Assembly (NCBI GenBank): GCA_964569295.1
Contig: CAZMVU010000116.1
Location: 1-15,099 of the forward strand
Source of the DNA: CAZMVU01 sp964569295
GTDB taxonomy: Bacteria > Hydrogenedentota > Hydrogenedentia > Hydrogenedentales > JAGMZX01
Direction: 5' to 3'
Length of the DNA: 15,099 nt
Positions 1 through 6,411 of this stretch are shown piece after piece. The notes beneath the pieces were generated by a model, which made no database searches, was not told the DNA's origin, and saw only the letters and a list, made by a program, of their open reading frames with translations. Within the stretch, counting starts at the first letter, position 1. Each line of letters begins with the position of its first letter. The position numbers were made by a program, and so were the translations under genes.

Positions 1-285
1 GTGCCCGAATAGCTTCTTGTTGTTCTTTATACGAGTCAGTGCCTAAGGCACTAAAGGAATACGCTTTTTCTTCCCTCGTCCCTCCCCCGTGGGGGATGGG
101 GCTCACATACAGAGTACCGTGCCGCTATGCTGGTGTTTTCGCGTGCTCTGCTCGCCCGTTTTCGTTCCCGCGTTCCACCAGCCGGCCCCTTGCCGGCCGC
201 CATTTAACACGTGCAGGCTTCCTGCTATGCTGGTTCGTGCTGAAAATGTTGTAACGATTGCGTTGAAAGCCGGGAGTGTGTAGGT
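1..285. other. Gene-free leader region with inverted repeats
   Basis: No convincing gene is seen: the short open frames here lack ribosome binding sites and family resemblance. The region holds a 15-bp perfect palindrome (38-52), a C5/G5 palindrome (83-96), and a GCCGGC/GCCGGC stem with a 5-base loop (181-197). An 11-bp direct repeat, GCTATGCTGGT, occurs at 124-134 and again at 224-234, exactly 100 bases apart. The second copy could supply a -10-like TATGCT (226-231) for the beta-helix gene starting at 286, with a poor -35 (TTTAAC, 203-208) at a 17-base spacing. The region probably carries the end of an upstream transcript and the promoter of the gene at 286. Confidence 0.5.
38..52. repeat. 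15-bp perfect palindrome (operator or terminator stem)
   Basis: AGTGCCTAAGGCACT is a perfect odd-centred palindrome: AGTGCC (38-43), a TAA loop (44-46) and GGCACT (47-52). A run of five T follows at 65-69, twelve bases later, too far for a classical intrinsic terminator. It may be the terminator stem of a gene upstream of the window or an operator; the sequence alone does not decide. Confidence 0.4.
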
Positions 286-1365
286 ATGCGAATGGGTGGT
301 TGTTTTCTGGCGGGCGTGTTGCTGGTGGCGGCGGGTGCGTGGGCGGCGGATACGACGTGGGTCGAGCTTGACGGCGAGGTGTACGGGGCGCGGCCGGGCC
401 CGCGCGGTCCCCTCGGGGGTGGCGCCGGTTATGACGGCATCGTGACGGGTGGCGACTACACGGTGAAGACGGTGGAAGCGTTGTGCGCGGCGCTGGCGGA
501 GGCGAAAGCGGGCGAGGTGGTGTTCATTCCCGGCGATGTGACGCTGGACCTCACCACGCTGGTGTATATCGACGGGCTGGTGCTGGAAGCGGCGGGGGGG
601 GTGACGCTGGCGAGCGACCGCGGGCACGACGGCTCGGCCGGCGCCCTGCTCACCAGCGACGCCCTGGACACGTCCACTATGATTTCGGTGCGGGGCCCGG
701 GCGTGCGCGTGACAGGGCTGCGGTTGCAGGGGCCGAACCCGAAGCGGTACCTGGAGCATCACCGGCGGGCGTTCGGCGAGGGGGGCGACGGACACACCTA
801 TTACTACAAGTTTCCGACACAGGACGGCATCGCGGCGGAGCACCCGGAACTCGAGGTAGACAACTGCGAGATTTCCGGGTTCGGCCATGCCGGTGTGGTG
901 TTGCGGAAAGGCGACGGCCACCATGTGCACCACAACTACATCCATCACTGCCAGTACAACGGCCTGGGCTACGGCATCTCGCACAACACGGCCTCGTCCG
1001 TCATCGAGTACAACCGGTTCGACTGGAACCGGCATTCCATCGCGGGCACCGGGCGGTCCGGCTGCACGTACGTGGCGCGGCACAACGTGGAACTGGGCAC
1101 CTCGCTCAGCCACTGTTTCGACATGCACGGGGGACGGGACCGGGACGACGGCACCGATGTCGCGGGTACGTCCATCGAGATTTACCACAACACCTTTCGC
1201 GCGCCGCAAACGCCTATCGCCATCCGGGGCGTGCCGGAAGACACGTGCGAGGTGCACCACAACTGGTTTGTGACGCATTCCCGGGCTGCCGACGCGGTGC
1301 GCGCGGGCGCCGATACGAACGTGGCGAACAACGCGTACGGGCCGAAGCCGGAGGCCGCCCAATGA
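286..1365 (+). CDS. Secreted right-handed parallel beta-helix protein (pectate-lyase-like fold)
   Basis: The product has 359 residues. A signal peptide is visible: MRM, then a hydrophobic stretch to about residue 20, with an Ala-Trp-Ala cleavage site before ADTTWVEL. The body has the short alternating strand/turn pattern of beta-helix proteins: an early segment typical of pectin-lyase-like entries (VVFIPGDVTLDL, VYIDGLVLEA, GVRVTGLRLQG), then rungs such as LEVDNCEISGFGHAGV, HHVHHNYIHHC and SIEIYHNTF. A SHCFDMHGGRDRDDGTD segment near residues 277-293 stands out as a possible substrate or metal site. Such proteins are often polysaccharide lyases, hydrolases or epimerases acting outside the cytoplasm; the substrate cannot be told. 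The start is supported by GGGAG (272-276), nine bases upstream of ATG 286. It seems to be transcribed alone; a GC-rich stem follows its stop. Confidence 0.85.
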   Translation: MRMGGCFLAGVLLVAAGAWAADTTWVELDGEVYGARPGPRGPLGGGAGYDGIVTGGDYTVKTVEALCAALAEAKAGEVVFIPGDVTLDLTTLVYIDGLVLEAAGGVTLASDRGHDGSAGALLTSDALDTSTMISVRGPGVRVTGLRLQGPNPKRYLEHHRRAFGEGGDGHTYYYKFPTQDGIAAEHPELEVDNCEISGFGHAGVVLRKGDGHHVHHNYIHHCQYNGLGYGISHNTASSVIEYNRFDWNRHSIAGTGRSGCTYVARHNVELGTSLSHCFDMHGGRDRDDGTDVAGTSIEIYHNTFRAPQTPIAIRGVPEDTCEVHHNWFVTHSRAADAVRAGADTNVANNAYGPKPEAAQ

Positions 1366-1366
1366 A

Positions 1367-1383
1367 CCCCGGCCCGGCCGGGG
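1367..1383 (+). terminator. GC-rich stem-loop just after the beta-helix gene
   Basis: CCCCGGC (1367-1373), a CCG loop and GCCGGGG (1377-1383) form a perfect 7-bp stem starting one base after the stop codon. No T run follows, so it is not a classical intrinsic terminator; it may pause polymerase or protect the 3' end of the mRNA. Confidence 0.35.
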
Positions 1384-1411
1384 GGCCGTGACGCCGGGGA
1401 GGAGTTGTGCA

Positions 1412-1549
1412 ATGCGTATGGTAGTGCATTGTGGCGTGTACCGGCACGGCTTGTGCCGGCGGTGTACGGCGAATACAATGCCTTTGGTGTATAGGCCAGA
1501 TGGATCAAGGACCCGTGGACGCGTGCAATCGGGGTGCCGCTACCCTTAA
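1412..1549 (+). CDS. Possible 45-residue Cys-containing small protein
   Basis: An ATG at 1412 lies seven bases after a strong purine-rich GGGGAGGAG (1396-1404), the best reason to consider it. The 45-residue product starts MRMVVHCGVY and has cysteines at 7, 15, 18 and 42, with a CRRC pair at 15-18. It is Arg-rich, has no membrane segment and resembles no family I know. The hairpin at 1441-1459 lies inside the frame, which fits structured non-coding RNA as well as coding. It may equally be an untranslated leader of the 61-residue membrane protein. Confidence 0.2.
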   Translation: MRMVVHCGVYRHGLCRRCTANTMPLVYRPDGSRTRGRVQSGCRYP

Positions 1550-1760
1550 ATCCCTCTCGACCAAAGAACGTTTCCTTCTGGGCATCTTGCGCGATGTCGC
1601 CCGCGGTGTGGGCATGCTGCGGGGTGTGTGGGCGTTCAGGCTCTGGCAATACCGGAAGCCCCCAGGCCCCCCCTGCGGCCTGCTCCGGCGAGCGAGTCTT
1701 GCCGAACCGCCCGGGCACTTGAAGCACCGTTTTTGCCGTAGTGGAGGTTCGATAAGATGA
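1500..1760 (+). CDS. Possible 86-residue hypothetical protein, ATGA-coupled to the next gene
   Basis: Read from ATG 1500, the frame gives a basic product with a plausible helical centre (LSTKERFLLGILRDVARGV) and a Pro/Arg-rich tail. Third codon positions in the central part are mostly G or C, as in the real genes nearby. Its TGA (1758-1760) overlaps the ATG of the membrane protein at 1757 as ATGA, a common layout for coupled genes. Against it: no ribosome binding site before 1500, an unconvincing tail, and conflict with the frame at 1412-1549. Confidence 0.22.
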   Translation: MDQGPVDACNRGAATLKSLSTKERFLLGILRDVARGVGMLRGVWAFRLWQYRKPPGPPCGLLRRASLAEPPGHLKHRFCRSGGSIR

Positions 1761-1942
1761 CGATTGCGGATAATGAGCAAAGCACCGCCACGCGCACACG
1801 CGGCGCCCGGGTCGGTCAGTACCTGCTTCTAGCCTGGATTCTCGCCACGGCATTCTTTTACTTCATCCGGTTTACGGCCATTTTTATCCGGGCGAATGCA
1901 GATGCAATGGAGCCGTTGCTCGATCGTCTTGGGTTAGGGTAG
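1757..1942 (+). CDS. Small single-span membrane protein, unknown function
   Basis: The 61-residue product has a polar N-terminus (about residues 1-20, with TRTRGAR before the membrane), one hydrophobic segment at about 22-44 rich in aromatics (YLLLAWILATAFFYFI), and a short acidic tail (DAMEPLLDRLGLG). By the positive-inside rule the basic N-terminus probably stays in the cytoplasm and the C-terminus outside. The start is well supported by GGAGG (1743-1747), nine bases before ATG 1757. I do not recognise a family. A regulator gene with its own likely promoter follows, so this may be the last gene of its transcript. Confidence 0.6.
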   Translation: MTIADNEQSTATRTRGARVGQYLLLAWILATAFFYFIRFTAIFIRANADAMEPLLDRLGLG

Positions 1943-1971
1943 GGGGGGCGTGTGCGCGCCGCTGCGGTTAA

Positions 1972-2001
1972 TGTGACTTTTTTTATTGTTCCGCCTATAC
2001 T
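1972..2001 (+). promoter_or_regulatory. Likely promoter for the Crp/Fnr regulator and cyclase pair
   Basis: A -10-like TATACT (1996-2001) lies 18 bases after TGTGAC (1972-1977), a weak -35 match; a run of seven T (1978-1984) lies between. The region is AT-rich against a GC-rich background and about 80 bases upstream of the regulator's start. TGTGA also resembles half of a Crp-type site, which would fit autoregulation, but I see no matching second half. Confidence 0.35.
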
Positions 2002-2078
2002 GGTGTGGAGGCCGGTGGTTTGTGCTCGCCGCCGGGAACAGGGAATGGGTTTCGTCGACTTGGTAGCGTAGGTGCGCA

Positions 2079-2771
2079 GTGAGTGTGAAGCATCCCGGTA
2101 AAACAGGTCTTTCCCTGCATGACGCCCCCTTCTTCCACGATTTCGACGAATACCTCGTGGAGCGTATCGAGGGCTTTGTGTACCTGCGGGAGTACGAAGC
2201 CCGCCAGATTGTCTTTTTTCCCAACGACCTGTGTGATCAGGTGTTTTGGGTTTACCGGGGACGTGTACGTGTCACGCGGGTGAGTGACGATGGTCGCGAA
2301 TTGAGCTTTCGGCATCTCGTGGCGGGCGACTTGTTCGGCGAAGAATGCCTTGTGCAACGCCCCAGACGCGAGGAGTATGCGGAGGCGCTCGCACCGAGCA
2401 CATTGTGCATCATGCGGTGCGACGACTTCCGCCGGCTCATGGCCAGCGAGCCGGCATTGTCGCTGCGGGTGGCGGAAAACTTGTGCAGCCGGGCGCTCGA
2501 AATCGAGCAGGTGCTCTCCGAGGCCGTTTTCCACAGTGTGCGCAGCCGCGTGGCGGCCGGCCTCCTGCGGCTCCAGCGCAAGGCAACGGGTGGCCGCGGC
2601 GCCGTGATCAGCGTGACCCACCAGGAAATCGCCAACCTCATCGGATCGACGCGTGAAACCACGACGGCCACCTTGCACGCCCTGCGGACCGAGGGTTTGG
2701 TGGAACTCGCGAACCGCCGCCTCACGATACTTGATCCGGAAGCCCTCGAGCGTGTGGCAAGGAGCGATTGA
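2079..2771 (+). CDS. Crp/Fnr-family transcriptional regulator
   Basis: The product has 230 residues, the usual length. The N-terminal half (about 20-130) is a cyclic-nucleotide-binding-type beta-roll (IVFFPNDLCDQVFWVYRGRVRV, then the turn GDLFGEECL); a long dimerisation helix follows (about 130-165), then a winged helix-turn-helix from about residue 178 with a typical recognition helix (IGSTRETTTATLHAL). The roll ends in RREEYAEAL instead of the Arg-Ser/Thr pair that holds cAMP in Crp, so cAMP is probably not the ligand. No N-terminal Fnr-type cysteine cluster is present, though five scattered cysteines exist. The start is a GTG at 2079 with a modest AGG six bases upstream; GTG 2085 is possible. 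The cyclase gene begins one base after the stop, so the two are surely co-transcribed, suggesting the regulator responds to a metabolite linked to that enzyme. Confidence 0.93.
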   Translation: MSVKHPGKTGLSLHDAPFFHDFDEYLVERIEGFVYLREYEARQIVFFPNDLCDQVFWVYRGRVRVTRVSDDGRELSFRHLVAGDLFGEECLVQRPRREEYAEALAPSTLCIMRCDDFRRLMASEPALSLRVAENLCSRALEIEQVLSEAVFHSVRSRVAAGLLRLQRKATGGRGAVISVTHQEIANLIGSTRETTTATLHALRTEGLVELANRRLTILDPEALERVARSD

Positions 2772-2772
2772 C

Positions 2773-3405
2773 ATGCCGCTTACCTGGCACGATGTGACCA
2801 TCCCGATGCGTCCGGGCATGACCGTATGGCCCGGCGATCGGCCGTTCACCTTTGAGCCCGCCTCGCGCACCAGCGATGGCGACAGTTGCAACACGTCGTA
2901 CATTGCGTTGCCGACGCATGCGGGCACCCATTGCGATGCGCCCTGGCATTTTATGGAGGATGGCAAAAAGCTGGATGCGGTCGATTCCGCGGTGTTTTTC
3001 GGGCCGGCCCGCCTAATTGCGTGCCCGGAGGTGGACACCGTGCATGCCGCCGACCTCGGCGCTGGCCCGCTGCCCGCGCGCGTTCTCTTGCAAACGCGCA
3101 ATGCCGGGATTCCCCATGATGCACCGTTTCAGGAGGATTTCGTGGGGGTGGCCGAAGATGCCGCACGCCGCATGGTGGCGGAGGGTGTGCGTATGGTGGG
3201 CGTCGACTACCTGTCGGTAGCGCCGTATAAAGAGGCCCGGCCGACGCACGAGGTGCTGCTGGGCAATGAGGTGTTCGTGGTTGAGGGCTTGCGGCTGGGC
3301 GGGTTTGCTCCGGGCGACTATGAGTTTGTGGTGCTGCCCATGCACCTGGCCGGGGCCGATGGCGCGCCGTGCCGGGCTTTCCTCGGGATGCGTGGGCAGG
3401 TATGA
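2773..3405 (+). CDS. Cyclase-family metal-dependent hydrolase (kynurenine formamidase-like)
   Basis: The product has 210 residues, typical of the cyclase/arylformamidase family (Pfam PF04199), whose best known member KynB hydrolyses N-formylkynurenine. The family signature is intact: H49-A-G-T-H53-C-D55-A-P-W-H59-F, holding the metal ligands and the catalytic His. Other family landmarks are GVDYLSVAPY and the closing LGNEVFVVEGL...PGDYEFVVLPM. No tryptophan-catabolism gene is nearby, and the family also includes enzymes acting on other formamides and cyclic amides, so the substrate is open. The start is clear: AAGGAG (2759-2764) inside the end of the regulator gene, eight bases before ATG 2773. 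A soluble cytoplasmic enzyme is expected, as there is no signal peptide. Confidence 0.9.
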   Translation: MPLTWHDVTIPMRPGMTVWPGDRPFTFEPASRTSDGDSCNTSYIALPTHAGTHCDAPWHFMEDGKKLDAVDSAVFFGPARLIACPEVDTVHAADLGAGPLPARVLLQTRNAGIPHDAPFQEDFVGVAEDAARRMVAEGVRMVGVDYLSVAPYKEARPTHEVLLGNEVFVVEGLRLGGFAPGDYEFVVLPMHLAGADGAPCRAFLGMRGQV

Positions 3406-3475
3406 CTATTCGGTGTTACAATGCCATGCGGGAAAAGAACAGCGTGATCAGGACGATTACGGGGGAGGCCGGCCG

Positions 3476-4705
3476 ATGAAAGATGTACTGGCCGTTTTGC
3501 TTGCCGGGGGCATGGGCGAACGTCTATATCCGCTGACCAAACACCGCGCCAAGCCGGCGGTTCCCTTCGGCGGTATGTACCGTATTATCGACTTCAGCTT
3601 GTCGAACTGCATGAATTCCGGCTTGCGGCGCATTCATGTACTGGTGCAGTACAAGTCGAACTCGCTCGTGCGCCACATCCGCCAGGCATGGAACGTGATG
3701 CGCCCGGAATATGGCGAATACGTGGACATTATCCCGCCGCAGATGCGCGTAAACGACAGTTGGTACCGCGGCACGGCGGATGCCATCTACCAGAACCTTT
3801 ACAGCATCGACCAGGAAGCACCCCGCCGGGTGCTCATACTCTCGGGCGACCACATCTACAAGATGGACTACGACAAGATGCTCGAGTTCCATGAGCAGAG
3901 CGGCGCCGATCTCACCATGGCCGCTATCGAGGTGCCCGTGTCCGACGGATACCGCTTTGGCATCGTCGAGGTGGATAAGGGGAACCGGGTCGTCGGGTTC
4001 GAGGAGAAGCCGGCGGAACCGATGCCGGTGCCCGCCAAACCCACCATGGCCTTTGCCTCCATGGGCGTATATGTCTTCAATACCGACGTGCTCAAAGATG
4101 TGGTATTGAAAGATGCCGAGCGCAATAGCGCACACGACTTCGGCAAGAACATCGTTCCCGGGATGATTCGCGACTACCGGGTGTTCGCGTACAACTTTCA
4201 GGATGAGAACCGAAAGACGGCGAAATACTGGCGCGACGTGGGCACGATAGACGCGTATTGGGAGTCGAACATGGACTTGGTGGCCGTGGATCCGCTTTTC
4301 AATCTCTATGACAAAGCGTGGCCCATCCGCACCTACATGCCCCAGCTTCCCCCCGCGAAGTTCGTCTTCGCGGATACGGGGCAGCGCTTCGGTGTCGCGG
4401 TGGACTCGATTGTGGGGTCGGGAAGCATCGTGTCTGGCGGCATGGTGCGCGATTCAGTGCTCTCGCCGGAAGTGCGCGTGAACAGTTATTCGAGTGTCGA
4501 GGAGTGCATTCTTATGGACCGGGTAAATGTGGGGCGGCATGTGCGGTTGCGCCGGGCCATTGTTGAGAAAGGGGTCGACATTCCCGAGGGTGCGGTTATT
4601 GGCTACGATCTCGAGGAAGACGCCAAGTACTACCGGGTTACCGAGAAAGGGGTGGTGGTTGTCGAGTCCACGGACAAGCACCGCCAGAACCCGCATCTGT
4701 CATGA
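3476..4705 (+). CDS. glgC: Glucose-1-phosphate adenylyltransferase (ADP-glucose pyrophosphorylase)
   Basis: The enzyme makes ADP-glucose from glucose-1-phosphate and ATP, the committed and usually allosterically controlled step of bacterial glycogen synthesis. The 409-residue product matches the family length. The N-terminal nucleotidyltransferase domain has LLAGGMGERLYPLT followed by RAKPAVPFGG (about residues 8-32), SGDHIYKMDY (123-132, with catalytic Asp125), GFEEKP (174-179, sugar-phosphate site) and WRDVGTIDAYW (252-262, second metal Asp254). The C-terminal part (from about 300) is a left-handed beta-helix with hexapeptide-like rungs (IVGSGSIVSGGMVRDSVLSP). GGGGGAGG (3461-3468) seven bases before ATG 3476 fixes the start; the same frame is open further upstream inside the cyclase gene, but that extension has no family similarity. 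glgA and glgB are not in the window. Confidence 0.97.
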   Translation: MKDVLAVLLAGGMGERLYPLTKHRAKPAVPFGGMYRIIDFSLSNCMNSGLRRIHVLVQYKSNSLVRHIRQAWNVMRPEYGEYVDIIPPQMRVNDSWYRGTADAIYQNLYSIDQEAPRRVLILSGDHIYKMDYDKMLEFHEQSGADLTMAAIEVPVSDGYRFGIVEVDKGNRVVGFEEKPAEPMPVPAKPTMAFASMGVYVFNTDVLKDVVLKDAERNSAHDFGKNIVPGMIRDYRVFAYNFQDENRKTAKYWRDVGTIDAYWESNMDLVAVDPLFNLYDKAWPIRTYMPQLPPAKFVFADTGQRFGVAVDSIVGSGSIVSGGMVRDSVLSPEVRVNSYSSVEECILMDRVNVGRHVRLRRAIVEKGVDIPEGAVIGYDLEEDAKYYRVTEKGVVVVESTDKHRQNPHLS

Positions 4706-4719
4706 TGCGTTGCATGCCT

Positions 4720-4745
4720 GCCCCGCCCGGTGCTTGTCACGGGGC
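4720..4745 (+). terminator. GC stem-loop downstream of glgC
   Basis: GCCCCG (4720-4725) pairs with CGGGGC (4740-4745) around a 14-base loop, fourteen bases after the glgC stop. It lacks a T run, like the stem after the beta-helix gene, so it is at best a weak or factor-assisted terminator. Confidence 0.3.
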
Positions 4746-4819
4746 CCCGATAAGGCAGCCGATGATGCCGAATGCCGCGGGCCGGCGCCCAGGGGATGGA
4801 TGATGGGTAGGAGATGCGT

Positions 4820-5746
4820 ATGCTGATGATGCTCATGCTGGGGCTGGCCCTGGCCAAGGATAGCGCTCCGGCTGAAGCGCCGCCGGAACTGCCGGAAATC
4901 GAGCAATACCTGGACGACGAGGATGCTTTCGTATCGGCATTGCGCGCCCAGGACAACCGCTACGACAAGCGGGCCCGGCTACTGTTGCGCCGCGCGGCGG
5001 TGCGTGAGGAGGCAGGCGATGCGGCGGGTACGGAAGCGCTGCTGGAGGAAGCGGAGGACCTCATCGAGACCATACATCAGGCCTATCGCTTCGGTCTATG
5101 TCATTTCCCGAACAACGCGCGTCTGCACAATTACCATGGCGAGTTGATAAGCGACTGGCTGGGCGGTGGCCGGGAGGCCGTGCTGGCGTGGCGCCGGGCG
5201 CTGGCGGAAGATCCGGATCTGCCTAGTGCGCAGGCGAACCTGGGCATGCATTATTGCAGCACCGGCAACGTGAAGATGGGGTTGCCCCTGCTCGAGGACG
5301 CCATCAAAGCGGAGAAGGACAACGCAGACTTCTACTACAACCTGTCGAACGTGTACGTGCTTGAAGCGGACCGGGTTCAAGAAGTGCGCGGCTGGAGTCC
5401 GAAGAAGCTGTATAAACAGCTTATGCGTGCGAGCATTAAGGCCGTGGACAGGGCGCCGCACGATTTCGCTATCCGGCAGAACTATGCGGTGAATTTTTTT
5501 GCTGCCACCGAGTTCGAGGTAGACATAGACTGGGGGAACGCGGCGGCAGCGTGGCAGGAGGCGCGCCCATACGCCGATAACCTTGACGACCTATACTACA
5601 CGTGGCTGAACGAAGGCCGGGCATGGATTTGGGCAGAGGGGCGCGCCCAGGCGCAGCGCTGCATTCGCGAGGCGTTGCGCATCCGGCCGGAAGCCGAGGA
5701 TGCGCAGGTGGTCTTACGCGAGCTTGAATCCGGCGCGGAGTTTTGA
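4820..5746 (+). CDS. Exported tetratricopeptide-repeat protein
   Basis: The product has about 308 residues. A short hydrophobic N-terminus (MLMMLMLGLALA) followed by KDSAPAEAPPE suggests a signal peptide, though it is weak without a basic residue in front. The centre (about 95-200) holds TPR-like helix pairs: AVLAWRRALAEDPDLPSAQANLG, GLPLLEDAIKAEKDNADFYYNLSNVY, and a final pair near the C-terminus (AQRCIREALRIRPEAEDAQVVL). TPRs bind partner proteins; the partner is unknown. Start choice: TAGGAG (4808-4813) touches ATG 4814, too close to serve it, but lies six bases before ATG 4820, so I prefer 4820; starting at 4814 would add Met-Arg and give the signal peptide a basic residue. Signal peptidase I follows three bases after the stop, so the two form an operon. 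Confidence 0.82.
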   Translation: MLMMLMLGLALAKDSAPAEAPPELPEIEQYLDDEDAFVSALRAQDNRYDKRARLLLRRAAVREEAGDAAGTEALLEEAEDLIETIHQAYRFGLCHFPNNARLHNYHGELISDWLGGGREAVLAWRRALAEDPDLPSAQANLGMHYCSTGNVKMGLPLLEDAIKAEKDNADFYYNLSNVYVLEADRVQEVRGWSPKKLYKQLMRASIKAVDRAPHDFAIRQNYAVNFFAATEFEVDIDWGNAAAAWQEARPYADNLDDLYYTWLNEGRAWIWAEGRAQAQRCIREALRIRPEAEDAQVVLRELESGAEF

Positions 5747-5749
5747 TGT

Positions 5750-6295
5750 ATGGCGAAGCACAGTTTTGGCAAATTGCTGTTGGGACAGGCGGGCGGTACC
5801 GCCGTCATTGTGGTGCTGGCGGTGGTGTGCGTGTATTTGTTTGGCGTGCGCGGCATGCGCTTTTTCGAGGTACCCTCGGGAAGCATGCGGCCTACCCTGC
5901 TCGAGGGCGACCACCTCGTCACACTTAAACAGAGGGATTATGCGCGTGGCGACGTTGTCGTTATCGACACGCCCGACGGCTATATTGTGAAGCGCATAGT
6001 CGCCCAGGGCGGCGACCAGGCGATGGTGGTGGACGGCGCCCTCTTCGTGAACGAGGTCTACGCTTCCGAGCCGTACATTGCCGAGCCGATGGAATACATG
6101 CTCGAGCCGACGCGTGTACCGGAAGGCCATGTGTTTGTGTTGGGCGACAACCGCAACGTCAGCTACGATACCCACCTGTCCAAGGAAACCTACGCGCAGC
6201 AGGCGATCGTTGGCCGGGTGCGTTTCCGCTATTATCCCTATAGCCGCTGGGGCGCGGTACCCTCCTTTCCCCTGCGTGCAGTCCTGGTCGAGTAG
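5750..6295 (+). CDS. lepB: Signal peptidase I
   Basis: The enzyme removes signal peptides from exported proteins at the outer face of the inner membrane, using a Ser/Lys dyad. The 181-residue product has one N-terminal membrane span (about 15-32) and the family boxes in order: VPSGSMRPTL (41-50) with nucleophile Ser45, the GDVVVID region, YIVKRIVAQGGD (78-89) with general-base Lys81, and GDNRNVSYDTH (132-142). The last box normally ends SxDSR; here Ser138 and Asp140 are kept but the following Ser-Arg is Thr-His. It is a short, single-span form, unlike the two-span E. coli enzyme. GGAG (5737-5740) inside the end of the TPR gene lies nine bases before ATG 5750. Its partner in the operon is the TPR protein; the rhomboid gene follows after 116 bases with its own possible promoter. 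Confidence 0.95.
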   Translation: MAKHSFGKLLLGQAGGTAVIVVLAVVCVYLFGVRGMRFFEVPSGSMRPTLLEGDHLVTLKQRDYARGDVVVIDTPDGYIVKRIVAQGGDQAMVVDGALFVNEVYASEPYIAEPMEYMLEPTRVPEGHVFVLGDNRNVSYDTHLSKETYAQQAIVGRVRFRYYPYSRWGAVPSFPLRAVLVE

Positions 6296-6335
6296 GGCGG
6301 CGCCGTCACGCCATCCGGGCATTGCCCCCGGGCGA

Positions 6336-6346
6336 TATACTATAAT
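6336..6346 (+). promoter_or_regulatory. Overlapping -10-like boxes upstream of the rhomboid gene
   Basis: TATACT (6336-6341) and a consensus TATAAT (6341-6346) overlap in the only AT-rich spot of the 116-base gap after lepB. TTGCCC (6322-6327) is the nearest -35-like hexamer, but its spacing is too short for TATAAT (13 bases) or TATACT (8 bases). A promoter for the rhomboid and J-domain genes is plausible, not shown. Confidence 0.35.
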
Positions 6347-6411
6347 GCGCGCCGGCAGCGCCGCCTTCTCTGTGCGGCGTCTGGAGGCAGGTCTGTTCCA
6401 GGCAGGAGAGC

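Larger units (their letters stand above)
1366..1756. other. Intergenic region with hairpins and two doubtful small ORFs
   Basis: These 391 bases hold no gene I can defend. Apart from the GC-rich stem at 1367-1383, there is CAATGC (1410-1415) pairing with GCATTG (1426-1431), and a perfect CCGGCAC/GTGCCGG hairpin with a 5-base loop (1441-1459). A 45-residue frame with a good ribosome binding site (1412-1549) and an 86-residue frame ending in an ATGA overlap with the next gene (1500-1760) overlap each other in different frames, so at most one is likely to be real. Confidence 0.5.

Noticed and set aside
103..1362. A 419-codon open frame on the - strand over the beta-helix gene
   Set aside because: The product is Arg/Val/His-rich with no family features, as expected for the antisense of a GC-rich gene. 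The + strand has signal peptide, ribosome site and fold pattern.
1995..3101. A 368-codon open frame on the - strand
   Set aside because: It lies antisense to the regulator and cyclase genes, both with clear motifs and ribosome sites; its own product has no recognisable feature.
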